Shown piece after piece: positions 16,563 through 24,352 of a DNA stretch of 64,000 nucleotides; position 1 is the first letter of the stretch, and the number at the start of each line of letters is the position of its first letter. Position numbers and translations under genes: made by a program. A model generated the notes under the pieces. The model ran no database searches. It saw only the letters and a list, made by a program, of their open reading frames with translations, and was not told the origin of the DNA. The DNA is from Butyricimonas paravirosa (GTDB lineage: Bacteria > Bacteroidota > Bacteroidia > Bacteroidales > Marinifilaceae): contig NZ_CP043839.1 in the NCBI RefSeq assembly GCF_032878955.1, positions 2,790,001 through 2,854,000 of the forward strand, in the 5' to 3' direction.

Positions 16563-18026
16563 TCACATTTTCTGGATCTCCTGAATACCGTCCCGATCTA
16601 TCACCAAACGGTAACGCTTGTACTCGACCTGCTCCCCATGTAGCAATTGTATCAAGAAATTAAGGTAATATATCTTGTCTCCCATGATCGGGCCATAATC
16701 CGCCTCTCCCCTCGGCACGTATAACTCGTAGTCCCGCTCATCCATTTTCTGAACGAAACTCCCCACGTTAAAACGCAATATCTCGTTCACCCCGGCAATA
16801 TCGTACTGGCTATATTCGCCTAGCGCCTCCGGATCGAGCTGTACCCATTTCCGGTAAAGAATAATTTTCTCCCCGCCATTCCGATTGTCCGCCTCCAACA
16901 AATCCGGACGGGCTCTTCGCTCGATAATCTCCTCCGGGACTTTCCTTTCCGAGATAAAATCCACCCCGTCCTTGATCCACCCGACCACTCTCTCGTTCAT
17001 ACTGATCGTTGTCTTCCGGTCAAAATAATTCTTCCCCAGCCGATGGGCAAAATAAAAACGCATCAACTCCTTAATCCGGTCCTTCAACATATAGCTCACC
17101 ACCAAAGCCACGAACAACGGCATCGTGAAATTCCCGTATTTTTTCTGAAATGAAAAAGCTACCACCGTGGCAAATATCATGGAGAGTCCTGCCGCAATAC
17201 TATAATATATCTGCTCCACCAGTACTCCATCCTTTTTCTTCGATGCCTTTAAGAACAAATCACTCTCCGCGTATTTCTTCAGCATCCCCCGCCGATAGAT
17301 CACCGTCCGATTCCGATCCTTACTCTCCGGATCTGCCACGAGATAACCGTTCTGTTTCTTGTAATCAATCTCCGAATGTACCAAAGACAACAATAACTTC
17401 ACCATCCGATCATAACATCCCGGATCCGTCGTCTTCAAGCCGTCCAGTAACTTGAACGTATGAAATTCCACCAGATTGGAAAGATACTCATCCCCGAAAG
17501 AGAAATAATTCAACGCCTCCCGGGGAATACCCGGCACGTTAATAATGGTCTTCAAATCCCGATACCGTTTCACGATCAATTGCACGTATTCAACATACCG
17601 ATTGACCATCCCTTCCCGTTCACCACTTTCCACCTCATGATGAATCGTCTCTCCCGCCATCCCCCGAAGGGCACTTTTAAAAATGGATGTAAACATCTTG
17701 ATCTGGTACTCGTAAGAGGCTAACGCATCCCTCGTCCCATCCGCCACCAAATGCTGGAACGCATCCTCCAAGAAAACGAAAGGCGTCCATTCGCCACTCG
17801 CAATCTCCTCCAACGTGTAAATCGGGGTGATCAAACGCACGTTGGACTTCACATCCCGGTAGAAAGCCTCCTTGGGATAAGTCGAGGCATTAATATCCAA
17901 ACTATGAGGCACGAAAAACCACGTGTTCATTCTGAACTCGTTCTCCCCCGTGTCCCGGTCGACATGGTAGCCAACCTTACATTCCACGGAGTACCGATCA
18001 TGCAACTTAACCTGAATATCTATCAT
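16563..18026 (-). CDS. Hypothetical membrane protein, 487 aa
   Basis: Not recognised. A long cytoplasmic-looking N-terminal part (1-270) opens with a beta-rich stretch (IDIQVKLHDRYSVECKVGYH, NTWFFVPHSLDIN), then two closely spaced transmembrane helices at about 272-292 and 298-316 (IYYSIAAGLSMIFATVVAF and MPLFVALVVSYML), then a soluble C-terminal domain of about 170 residues. There is no signal peptide. It stands alone between speA and the HU gene. The architecture suggests an inner-membrane protein with both large domains on the same side; no function is proposed. Confidence 0.75.
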   Translation of the reverse strand: MIDIQVKLHDRYSVECKVGYHVDRDTGENEFRMNTWFFVPHSLDINASTYPKEAFYRDVKSNVRLITPIYTLEEIASGEWTPFVFLEDAFQHLVADGTRDALASYEYQIKMFTSIFKSALRGMAGETIHHEVESGEREGMVNRYVEYVQLIVKRYRDLKTIINVPGIPREALNYFSFGDEYLSNLVEFHTFKLLDGLKTTDPGCYDRMVKLLLSLVHSEIDYKKQNGYLVADPESKDRNRTVIYRRGMLKKYAESDLFLKASKKKDGVLVEQIYYSIAAGLSMIFATVVAFSFQKKYGNFTMPLFVALVVSYMLKDRIKELMRFYFAHRLGKNYFDRKTTISMNERVVGWIKDGVDFISERKVPEEIIERRARPDLLEADNRNGGEKIILYRKWVQLDPEALGEYSQYDIAGVNEILRFNVGSFVQKMDERDYELYVPRGEADYGPIMGDKIYYLNFLIQLLHGEQVEYKRYRLVIDRDGIQEIQKM

Positions 18027-18186
18027 ATCATAAAATCACAACGCAAGATACGAAAAAAAGTATAATGAAAACAAAGTACTCCAAGCTAAAAGAATTCCTT
18101 CTTGCAGAAGAATATTCTATAATTTCGAACCACTCCGTACAATTATTCATTAATCTATCTATTTAGGTATAATTCATACTGAATTA

Positions 18187-18218
18187 TTTGTTTCCTGTTT
18201 TTTTAATACATAACTTTG
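18187..18218 (+). promoter_or_regulatory. Consensus promoter of the HU gene
   Basis: TTTG at 18187-18190, 20-base spacer, TAACTTTG at 18211-18218, 28 bases before the ATG. Confidence 0.8.
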
Positions 18219-18246
18219 TTACACTATAAATCTAAAATAAAAGAGC

Positions 18247-18522
18247 ATGAATAGGCAACAAATAATTAAAGCCGTGACAGAGAAAACCGGCATATCACGA
18301 AAAGACACGGCAAAAGTATTTTCTTCCATTTTCGAGACTATTTTAGAAAGTCTGGAAAAAGAAGAATCGGTACGGTTAATGAACTTTGGCAGCTTTACCG
18401 TAAAAACTTACAAACCACGCAAAGGCTATAATCCAGCTTCAAAAATAGTTGTCCAACTCCCGGAAAGAAAAGCCATCCGTTTTAAATTAGCCAAACGTGC
18501 AGCTTCAAAAAGCTTAAAATAA
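18247..18522 (+). CDS. HU/IHF-family DNA-binding protein
   Basis: 91 residues, typical HU/IHF length. The N-terminal dimerisation helices (MNRQQIIKAVTEKTGISRKD) are followed by the saddle motif VRLMNFGSFTVKTYKPRKGY and the arm region with NP (YNPASKIVVQLP), whose proline intercalates in DNA. It bends DNA and packs the nucleoid. It has its own strong promoter and is not in an operon. Confidence 0.93.
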   Translation: MNRQQIIKAVTEKTGISRKDTAKVFSSIFETILESLEKEESVRLMNFGSFTVKTYKPRKGYNPASKIVVQLPERKAIRFKLAKRAASKSLK

Positions 18523-18665
18523 TAACTGACAAGATACAATCACTGAATTCTTTCTCTTCATAAAACAAAGGGTTCAGTGGTTATCCCCGTTCAAAGAACG
18601 TTTACTTCCCCGTTCCTCGTTGTCAATACACACCCCATCATTCCATAAAAAATATTTCAATAACA

Positions 18666-18703
18666 TTTGACTCGCATGAATATTATTCGTAAATTTACGA
18701 ATA
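18666..18703 (+). promoter_or_regulatory. Promoter overlapped by a 20-bp perfect palindrome
   Basis: TTTG (18666-18669), 20-base spacer, TAAATTTA (18690-18697, one mismatch to TAnnTTTG). The -7 element is centred in TATTCGTAAATTTACGAATA (18684-18703), a perfect palindrome, which would be an ideal repressor site for the thioredoxin gene starting at 18742. Confidence 0.6.
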
Positions 18704-18741
18704 GACAGTCTCCATTATAGAATCTTTAAAAAAATATAATC

Positions 18742-19209
18742 ATGAAAGAATACAAAACATACGTACCGGTCGCACTTATCATCTTGATGTTTTTTTCTCT
18801 CATGATCTTTCACAAAGACATTGCCACCTACATCTCACAAAGTAAGATTGAACAATTATCTGCCAACTCCCAAAAAAGTATCAGCGACTCGATTGCCCAA
18901 AAATACAACTATCATCATAACGGGAAAACTTACGATTACACGTTCATTGAATTTGGCTCCACAGGCTGTCACTCTTGTCGCCAAATGGAAGAAGTCATGG
19001 AGAAAATAAAAACCGAATACAAGGGGAAAGTCAATGTAGTTTTTATGAACTTAATGGAACCAGAGAGCAAAAGATTCTTCGAATACTACGGAGTCGCCAC
19101 AATTCCCACCCAAGTATTACTTGACAAAAAGGGCAAAGAGTTCTTCCGCCACACAGGCTTTTATTCGGCTGACGAACTATCAACACACTTCACAAGCAGA
19201 AACAAATAA
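18742..19209 (+). CDS. Membrane-anchored thioredoxin-fold protein
   Basis: 155 residues. An N-terminal hydrophobic helix (about 7-24, VPVALIILMFFSLMIFH) anchors it in the inner membrane with the rest outside. The thioredoxin domain carries the redox motif GCHSC (Cys76 and Cys79 approximately) and the cis-proline loop ATIPTQVLLD, followed by GKEFFRHTGF. It probably reduces or oxidises periplasmic protein disulfides, or receives electrons from a DsbD-like protein. Monocistronic, and likely repressed through the palindrome over its promoter. Confidence 0.85.
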   Translation: MKEYKTYVPVALIILMFFSLMIFHKDIATYISQSKIEQLSANSQKSISDSIAQKYNYHHNGKTYDYTFIEFGSTGCHSCRQMEEVMEKIKTEYKGKVNVVFMNLMEPESKRFFEYYGVATIPTQVLLDKKGKEFFRHTGFYSADELSTHFTSRNK

Positions 19210-19422
19210 TTGTAAGCTCATTATTATACAGAAAAGATTCTCCAAATTATTTATATCGAACACAATTTATCACAAACCTCACAAGAAAGATCACGTAAAT
19301 TCTCACATTTACAATTATACCAATACGTGACATCCGAGCAACAATAATTTAGATCCCCTTCCACAGCCTAAATCATAAAAATATAATCTATAACTTCCAA
19401 TGCTAGTGGATATTTTTTTCTA

Positions 19423-19430
19423 TAACTTTG
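19423..19430 (+). promoter_or_regulatory. -7 element of the exported repeat-protein gene
   Basis: TAACTTTG fits the consensus exactly, 42 bases before the ATG at 19472. No clear -33 TTTG. Confidence 0.4.
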
Positions 19431-19471
19431 CATAATAAAATTCACGTGAAATACTATTAAACGTTATTATC

Positions 19472-20827
19472 ATGAATATTGTCAAAAGTAAACGGATCTC
19501 GTTTCTGAAACGAAACATTCGCGAGGTGAAGTTTCTTCTATCAATCATGCTACTAATGTACTGCGGCTCCTTACAAGCCCAGGACAAACTGATATTATTA
19601 ATGGAAGAGCAAACCGGATTCTCGTCACAAACATGGTTTTATTGTGGACTTGGGAACGAACTCGACTTGAAATTAATTGAAAAACACTGGAACGAAGGAC
19701 GACGTATCACGTCTGCCGCTTATACCTCTAACGGATGGTTCGTCACGATGGCCAAAAACTCGGGATTAACATGGCAAGCTTGTCATTATGATAGCAACTG
19801 GCCTACCGATTGGCTCGCCGAACATCGCAAGAATAACCGCTACATCACGTCTATTGGCATGAGTGCCAATAAATGGTTTATCGTGGTATCAGAAGGTACC
19901 GGATACACGGACCAGATAAATAATTGCGGGGATTGGGATCAAATGAGTCAATGGATAAAGAAATACTGGAACGAGGACTTTCGCATTACACACGCTGCCC
20001 GGCATACTTCCGGATGGGATATCGTTATGAGTAAAAACTCCGGTATAGACCAGCAGACTTATTGTTTCGCCACGGAATCAGAATTAAAAAGCAAACTGGA
20101 AGAGCAGTGGGCAAACGGATATTGTCTTCAATTAATAGAATTCGCCAATGGACAGTACTTTATAATTGGTTGTACTTACAAAAACGGGAAAGCTCCCATG
20201 CAATCCTACAACATTTCACCAGACGATCCCGGAACTTGTATCTCGGAAGGATGGGACAATCAGAGAAATATTGTCTACATCGGAGGTGGTTTTAACTTTT
20301 CCACCCCAAACACGGGCTCAAACCAACAACTAGCCACGAACAATAACTTGAGAAACAACGAAAAATACACGGAATACAACCTCCCATACATGGGAGGAAC
20401 CATGAAAATGCGTATATACCCTGATGGCTCCGGGACCACAATAACTGAAACACCATGTCGCCTATGTTATAGTAGCGGACGATGTTCTGTTTGCAATGGT
20501 GCCGGGCAATACTGGCACGCTTATTTTAAAACGTGGAATCCCTGTCCTAGCTGCATGGGCTCCAAAGTATGTAAATATTGTCAAGGGAAAGGACAACAAA
20601 CCATGTCTAAATACTTTGCCCCGGGAGAAGCCGAGGCATACCTCAAGGCTAAAAGAGCAGAAAAGGGAGGCAATCCCGGAAGTAATCAAAATCGGAACAG
20701 CAATCCACAGTATACAGATGAGATATACTGGACTCCCAATTACACGGGAAAACCTTATGCCGACGAGTGGTGTGCCAAATGTCAAAAGTGGATGCAACCA
20801 CACAAACATATTCGTAAACGCCTTTAA
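19472..20827 (+). CDS. Exported protein with DUF7477-like repeats and a DnaJ-type zinc finger
   Basis: 451 residues. A signal peptide ends about residue 37 (CGSLQAQ). Residues about 38-280 hold roughly five degenerate repeats of 40-45 residues with the pattern W-N-x-x-x-R-I-T...W-F-x-x-x-x-K-N-S-G (RRITSAAYTSNGWFVTMAKN, then RYITSIGMSANKWFIVVSEG, then FRITHAARHTSGWDIVMSKN), as in DUF7477 beta-repeat proteins. From about 329, CRLCYSSGRCSVCNGAGQ and CPSCMGSKVCKYCQGKGQ form two CxxC...CxxCxGxG units like the DnaJ cysteine-rich domain. The C terminus has WCAKCQKWMQPHKH (about 433-446). An exported zinc-binding protein of this kind has no assigned function known to me. Confidence 0.75.
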   Translation: MNIVKSKRISFLKRNIREVKFLLSIMLLMYCGSLQAQDKLILLMEEQTGFSSQTWFYCGLGNELDLKLIEKHWNEGRRITSAAYTSNGWFVTMAKNSGLTWQACHYDSNWPTDWLAEHRKNNRYITSIGMSANKWFIVVSEGTGYTDQINNCGDWDQMSQWIKKYWNEDFRITHAARHTSGWDIVMSKNSGIDQQTYCFATESELKSKLEEQWANGYCLQLIEFANGQYFIIGCTYKNGKAPMQSYNISPDDPGTCISEGWDNQRNIVYIGGGFNFSTPNTGSNQQLATNNNLRNNEKYTEYNLPYMGGTMKMRIYPDGSGTTITETPCRLCYSSGRCSVCNGAGQYWHAYFKTWNPCPSCMGSKVCKYCQGKGQQTMSKYFAPGEAEAYLKAKRAEKGGNPGSNQNRNSNPQYTDEIYWTPNYTGKPYADEWCAKCQKWMQPHKHIRKRL

Positions 20828-20831
20828 ATAA

Positions 20832-21559
20832 AGAAGGTTCTGAAGCCTTTTCCCGAAGATAAAGAGCAAGTGAATGACTTGTACCAAAAGGCGTTAAAAG
20901 AATTGGTACGTTTCCAAGTGCTTGGACATGAGGGATTGGATTATTCATGTTGTTTGCAGCGTCAGGCTTTTGACGAGCGCTACATTCGGTGAGACTTGAA
21001 TTACTTTAAATATTGTTTCCTGCGATTAGCAGGAATTGACACGGACGAGAATAAGTTAGAGAACGATTTCGATCGGTTAGTAGGTAGAATATTGCGCACA
21101 AACATGAATTATTTTATGTTCCGAGATTTTCAACCAAGGAATATTATAATTCAGGATGGAGAGGTATATTTCATCAATTACCAGAAAGGCTGTCGGGGAC
21201 CGTTACAATACGATGTAGCCTCGTTACTGTATGATATAATGGTACAAATTCCGAATGAACAAAAAGAAGAGTTGCTTGAATATTATATCGAAGAACTTGG
21301 TCACTATGCCCCGGGGGAAGTTACCGGATTCCGGGAATTGTACTATCCCATCGTATTAGTGCGTTTATTGCAAATGATGGGAACTTTGGGATTACGAGGT
21401 TTGCATGGATTAGAGCATCGTTTCTCTACACCAATTATCCCGGGATTACAGGAGATTCTATATCTTTTCAAAAATGGAAAATTGGGAGAAGATTATCCTG
21501 AGCTTCAACGTGTAATAAATATGGCTTTTTACACATACTTTGAACCTTTACCTTTTTGA
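20832..21559 (+). pseudogene. Decayed APH/choline-kinase-type phosphotransferase gene
   Basis: The frame from 20835 reads VLKPFPEDKEQ and on through KELVRFQVLGHEGLDYS and AFDERYIR to a TGA at 20991-20993, then continues without shift as DLNYFKYCFLRLAGI to the stop at 21557-21559. Relatives have Trp at the TGA position (WDLNYFKYYF), so TGG to TGA is the likely nonsense change. The N-lobe is missing. The catalytic loop FRDFQPRNII is present, but the second metal site reads FINYQ where the family has FIDYQ. The usual C-terminal RapZ-like domain after EPLPF is absent too. All point to decay of a phosphotransferase-RapZ fusion gene. A TTG or ATG near 20996-21104 could still give a short, probably inactive product. 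Confidence 0.82.
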
Positions 21560-21747
21560 AATAACGAATAAGATCAATTAAAGTCGTTCTACCCTCGTGA
21601 AAAAAATTACTTTTTTCAGTCATGAAATTGCGAGATCCTTACGGGAATTGCCTGTAATAAAGTCACAATCTTAGAATCATTATAAATTAGCACCTCAATA
21701 CGGTTTATTTTTAATTAATCACGTAAATATCAAGCTATTGACACCTA

Positions 21748-21772
21748 TCAAAACGGGAAATTCCCGTTTTGA
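21748..21772. repeat. 25-bp perfect palindrome
   Basis: TCAAAACGGGAA-A-TTCCCGTTTTGA. A 12-bp stem with a single central base. Not followed by T on either side, so not a standard terminator. The gap 21560-22039 contains no gene or other clear signal. Confidence 0.6.
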
Positions 21773-22039
21773 CAGCAACTTAACCCCAGAGCCCCGCCCT
21801 ATCCAGCAACGCAACTTTTCGCCTCGTGGCGTAGGAAATATGAAGGGAGGGAGAGGTCTTTAACACGTCATCACATACCGCCAATAGTCCTATATGCCAA
21901 ATACATGTGATTCCTTTATAATTTAAATATAGTCCTTGATTGCAAAAAGATTCATGCAATCGAGGTAGGTCAGTAGGTCATGAAAAATAACGCAATCCAC
22001 ATGATAAATTAATTTCATTTTATAGCCACGATAAAAAAA

Positions 22040-22093
22040 GGAACAATTTTGTTCCAAAATATTTTGAAACAAGGAACATATTTGTTACATTTG
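22040..22093 (+). promoter_or_regulatory. hicAB promoter with probable operator half-sites
   Basis: TTTG (22063-22066), 19-base spacer, TACATTTG (22086-22093). Flanking or overlapping are GGAACAATTTTGTTCC (22040-22055, a near-perfect palindrome) and a looser copy GGAACATATTTGTTAC (22073-22088) lying across the spacer and -7. The paired copies look like binding sites for the HTH-bearing HicB. Confidence 0.65.
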
Positions 22094-22120
22094 TATTGTT
22101 CAATTATAACGCTCTTTGAT

Positions 22121-22309
22121 ATGAAGTTTTCGGAGTTTTACAAGCTGATCGAAGCCGCAGGGTGGACACTCAGCAAAGGGAAAAAACATTACAAGTATGT
22201 TCATCCCGACTACGAGTACTCTATTCCAGTTGGACGCCATCCATCGAAAGAAATTCCCAAGGGAACTTTAAACGAGATGATGAAACAAGCTGGAATCAAG
22301 AAGAAGTAG
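22121..22309 (+). CDS. hicA: HicA-family toxin (mRNA interferase)
   Basis: 62 residues from the ATG at 22121 (MKFSEFYKLIEAAGW). The frame extends upstream, but the promoter lies inside that extension, so 22121 is the right start. The double-stranded-RNA-binding-like fold shows as SKGKKHYKYVHPD with the active His, then VGRHPSKEIPKGTLNEMMKQAGI, the usual HicA C-terminal motif. It cleaves mRNA when not bound by HicB. Toxin-first order is typical for hicAB. A stable hairpin separates it from hicB. Confidence 0.92.
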   Translation: MKFSEFYKLIEAAGWTLSKGKKHYKYVHPDYEYSIPVGRHPSKEIPKGTLNEMMKQAGIKKK

Positions 22310-22312
22310 CAA

Positions 22313-22334
22313 GTACCACCCCCCGGGGTGGTAC
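22313..22334 (+). promoter_or_regulatory. Inter-cistronic GC hairpin between hicA and hicB
   Basis: GTACCACC (22313-22320) and GGTGGTAC (22327-22334) pair across a GC-rich centre. No T-run follows, so it is more likely an RNA processing, stability or translation-control element setting the toxin/antitoxin ratio. Confidence 0.55.
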
Positions 22335-22362
22335 ATAATTGAACGAATTAAAATTATAAACT

Positions 22363-22767
22363 ATGGGAAAAATTATCGCTATTATCGAGAAATCAGAAGA
22401 CGGGGGCTACGGGATACACACCCCTAGCGTGAATGGATTGTTTGGTTATGGCCTAACAGAAGATGAAGCGAAAGAGAGTCTTCAAGAGGCATTGGATAGC
22501 CAACTTGAATATTTCGATGAAACCGGCAAAGAAATCCCGGAACCTTTAACGGGAGAGATCACGTTTGAATACAAATATGATCTATCGGCTTTTTTCAAAA
22601 GTTTCCCGTTTATCAACGTCTCGGCCTTTGCCAAGGAAGTTGGGATTAACCCCTCTCTCATGCGCAAGTATAAAGAGAGATTAGCCTTCGCTGGAGACAA
22701 ACAAAAGGTTATTATACAAAATAGATTTAATGATATAATAAAGAAACTGAGTACCGTACAGTTTTAA
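22363..22767 (+). CDS. hicB: HicB-family antitoxin with C-terminal HTH
   Basis: 134 residues. The N-terminal partial RNase-H fold (IIAIIEKSEDGGYGIHTPSV, then GYGLTEDEAKESLQEALDSQ) binds HicA. The C-terminal part (about 90-134, SAFAKEVGINPSLMRKYKERL) is an HTH that would bind the paired half-sites at the promoter. It starts 53 bases after hicA and ends at a bidirectional terminator. The pair is beside an integrase, consistent with cargo of an integrated element. Confidence 0.92.
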   Translation: MGKIIAIIEKSEDGGYGIHTPSVNGLFGYGLTEDEAKESLQEALDSQLEYFDETGKEIPEPLTGEITFEYKYDLSAFFKSFPFINVSAFAKEVGINPSLMRKYKERLAFAGDKQKVIIQNRFNDIIKKLSTVQF

Positions 22768-22805
22768 AAAGAGCTTTTAATTGAACACCTGTACATACTT
22801 GAAAA

Positions 22806-22838
22806 AACCCGTGACAATCTGGCCACGGGTTCTTTTTT
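22806..22838. terminator. Bidirectional terminator between hicB and the integrase gene
   Basis: AACCCGTG (22806-22813) pairs with CACGGGTT (22824-22831), with T-runs on both strands. Serves the convergent hicAB and integrase genes. Confidence 0.9.
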
Positions 22839-24051
22839 ACAAGTTATCAAGATCCGGAAACTTATCCCTGATTTCCCGGGAAATTGTTCCCACCTTGTTT
22901 TTCGTGTATATCTCCGTGACTTGAACCGAACTATGACCGTTCTGGTCCCGCAGCGCGTACATACTTATATTATTATCTAACGCCAACGAGTTCCCGGTAT
23001 GTTTCCAGGAGTACAACTTGTACTCGCTGGGCATGTTCAAGATTTCCCGGAACGAGTTAAAACGATTCTTCAGGTTATTCTTTCCCAAACACTCGGGCCC
23101 CGGCTTGTACCCCTTACCAAAAACGTAAAAATCCCGGTTACACTTGTGCAAGTTATAGACCTCCCGGATCTTGATCAGGAAATGATCGGGAATTGTCGCA
23201 AATCTGTCCCGGTTAGTTTTTGAACGGAAGCGGTCCACGTTGATCAAACCACGGGCGAAATCAATATCCCGGATCTTCAACAAACGCAATTCTTTACCTG
23301 GTCGAAGGAAACAATACGTCTCGAACTCTATCGCCATCCACAACTGCGGATCCCTTCGGCTGATCAAATCTCTAAATTTTTGGATATCAAACTCCGCAAC
23401 CGGGCGTGGAGCTTCATCTTTATCATAGCCTTGGGGAATATTATAAACAGGGTTTTTCATGACTCTCCCCACCTCCACCACGTAATCGAACACGTTACTA
23501 ATATTTTGTTTAAAACAACGAATCGTTTTATCTGCCAATTTCTTCTTACCAATAAGATGTTCCGAAAAAAATTTCAACACAACGCTATTCGTCACCGCTG
23601 AAATATCAACTTCACCGTAATTAGCCTCTATCCACTCCGAGAATATACGCAACTTCGATCGATATGTCCCTAAAGTCCCATCACTAGCTTTCGTTAGCGT
23701 TTCAAGATACTTGTTAGAATAAAACCTGAAGCTCGTGTTTGAAGCCCGCATCTCCCCGTAGATTTCAACAATATTTTTATATCGCAGTTGATCTGCATAA
23801 ATAATCTTGGAATCATCTTTAAAAGGCGTCCAACCTTCCTTCAATTTTTTAGAAATCTCTCCGATTATTTCCTCGCTTTTAGCGTATCTTCGCTCAGGAT
23901 TTTTAAACTTATTTATGCCTTTATAAGTTTTAAAGCGTTCCATCCTATTAGTTCGTGGATCTCTAACAGAATAATACACGAACCAATTTTTAGTTATATC
24001 CCCCGCACAATCATTAAGTTGTGGTAAAATTATCATTTTTATCCGTTCCAT
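22837..24051 (-). CDS. Tyrosine recombinase/integrase
   Basis: 404 residues, usual length for Bacteroidota element integrases. It has an N-terminal arm-binding part, a core-binding SAM-like domain (about 100-200, with GTYRSKLRIFSEWIEANYG) and a catalytic domain (about 215-400). Catalytic residues seen: Arg in CFLRPGKELRLL, Lys in RFRSKTNRDRF, the box-II segment WKHTGNS, NGHSSVQVTEIY with the terminal Tyr. The second conserved Arg of HxxR is Asn here (HTGN); KHTG variants are common in this group. It lies 134 bases from the 3' end of tRNA-Pro on the same strand, a classic tRNA-site integration layout. Confidence 0.92.
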   Translation of the reverse strand: MERIKMIILPQLNDCAGDITKNWFVYYSVRDPRTNRMERFKTYKGINKFKNPERRYAKSEEIIGEISKKLKEGWTPFKDDSKIIYADQLRYKNIVEIYGEMRASNTSFRFYSNKYLETLTKASDGTLGTYRSKLRIFSEWIEANYGEVDISAVTNSVVLKFFSEHLIGKKKLADKTIRCFKQNISNVFDYVVEVGRVMKNPVYNIPQGYDKDEAPRPVAEFDIQKFRDLISRRDPQLWMAIEFETYCFLRPGKELRLLKIRDIDFARGLINVDRFRSKTNRDRFATIPDHFLIKIREVYNLHKCNRDFYVFGKGYKPGPECLGKNNLKNRFNSFREILNMPSEYKLYSWKHTGNSLALDNNISMYALRDQNGHSSVQVTEIYTKNKVGTISREIRDKFPDLDNL

Positions 24052-24109
24052 GACTTTTGTCTTTTTTAACGCCCCCCGACGTAAAAGATTCCATCATTTC
24101 ACGACCAAT

Positions 24110-24149
24110 GTCTATTTTTGTCTACTTTTCGCAGGCTATGTCTATTTTT
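24110..24149. repeat. Three 10-bp direct repeats between integrase and tRNA
   Basis: GTCTATTTTT (24110-24119), GTCTACTTTT (24120-24129) and GTCTATTTTT (24140-24149). Spacing and position next to the integrase start and tRNA 3' end suit arm-type integrase binding sites of an attachment region. Confidence 0.5.
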
Positions 24150-24153
24150 ACAA

Positions 24154-24180
24154 CAAACGCTCTGAATATCAGAGCGTTTG
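24154..24180 (-). terminator. Hairpin downstream of tRNA-Pro
   Basis: CAAACGCTCTG (24154-24164) and CAGAGCGTTTG (24170-24180) form a perfect 11-bp stem with a 5-base loop, 5 bases from the tRNA CCA end. The following minus-strand sequence is TTGTAAAAA, so only a short T-tract. Confidence 0.8.
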
Positions 24181-24184
24181 TTTT

Positions 24185-24260
24185 TGGTCGAGATGACTGG
24201 ACTTGAACCAGCGGCCTCCACGTCCCGAACGTGGCGCGCTACCAACTGCGCTACATCTCG
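24185..24260 (-). tRNA. tRNA-Pro (anticodon CGG)
   Basis: 76 nt including an encoded CCA (24187-24185). The acceptor stem CGAGATG/CATCTCG is fully paired, the D-arm contains AGCGCAGTTGGTAGCGC, the anticodon loop is TTCGGGA (anticodon CGG, reading CCG), and the T-arm is CTGGTTCAAGTCCAG. Located upstream of an integrase on the same strand, with its 3' end as the probable attachment site. Confidence 0.97.
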
Positions 24261-24308
24261 TTTCCGTTTTGCGAGGGCAAAGATAATAAAAGTATCAATT
24301 ATAATCAC

Positions 24309-24316
24309 TATATTTG
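24309..24316 (+). promoter_or_regulatory. -7 element of the rbfA unit
   Basis: TATATTTG fits TAnnTTTG, 36 bases before the rbfA ATG. No clear -33. Confidence 0.45.
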
Positions 24317-24352
24317 TAAAAAATTTTATTGTATAAAATATTTTTCTTCAGA

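Noticed and set aside
20988..21005. Left attachment site matching the tRNA-Pro end (GACTTGAA)
   Set aside because: Only an 8-base match, which is expected by chance.
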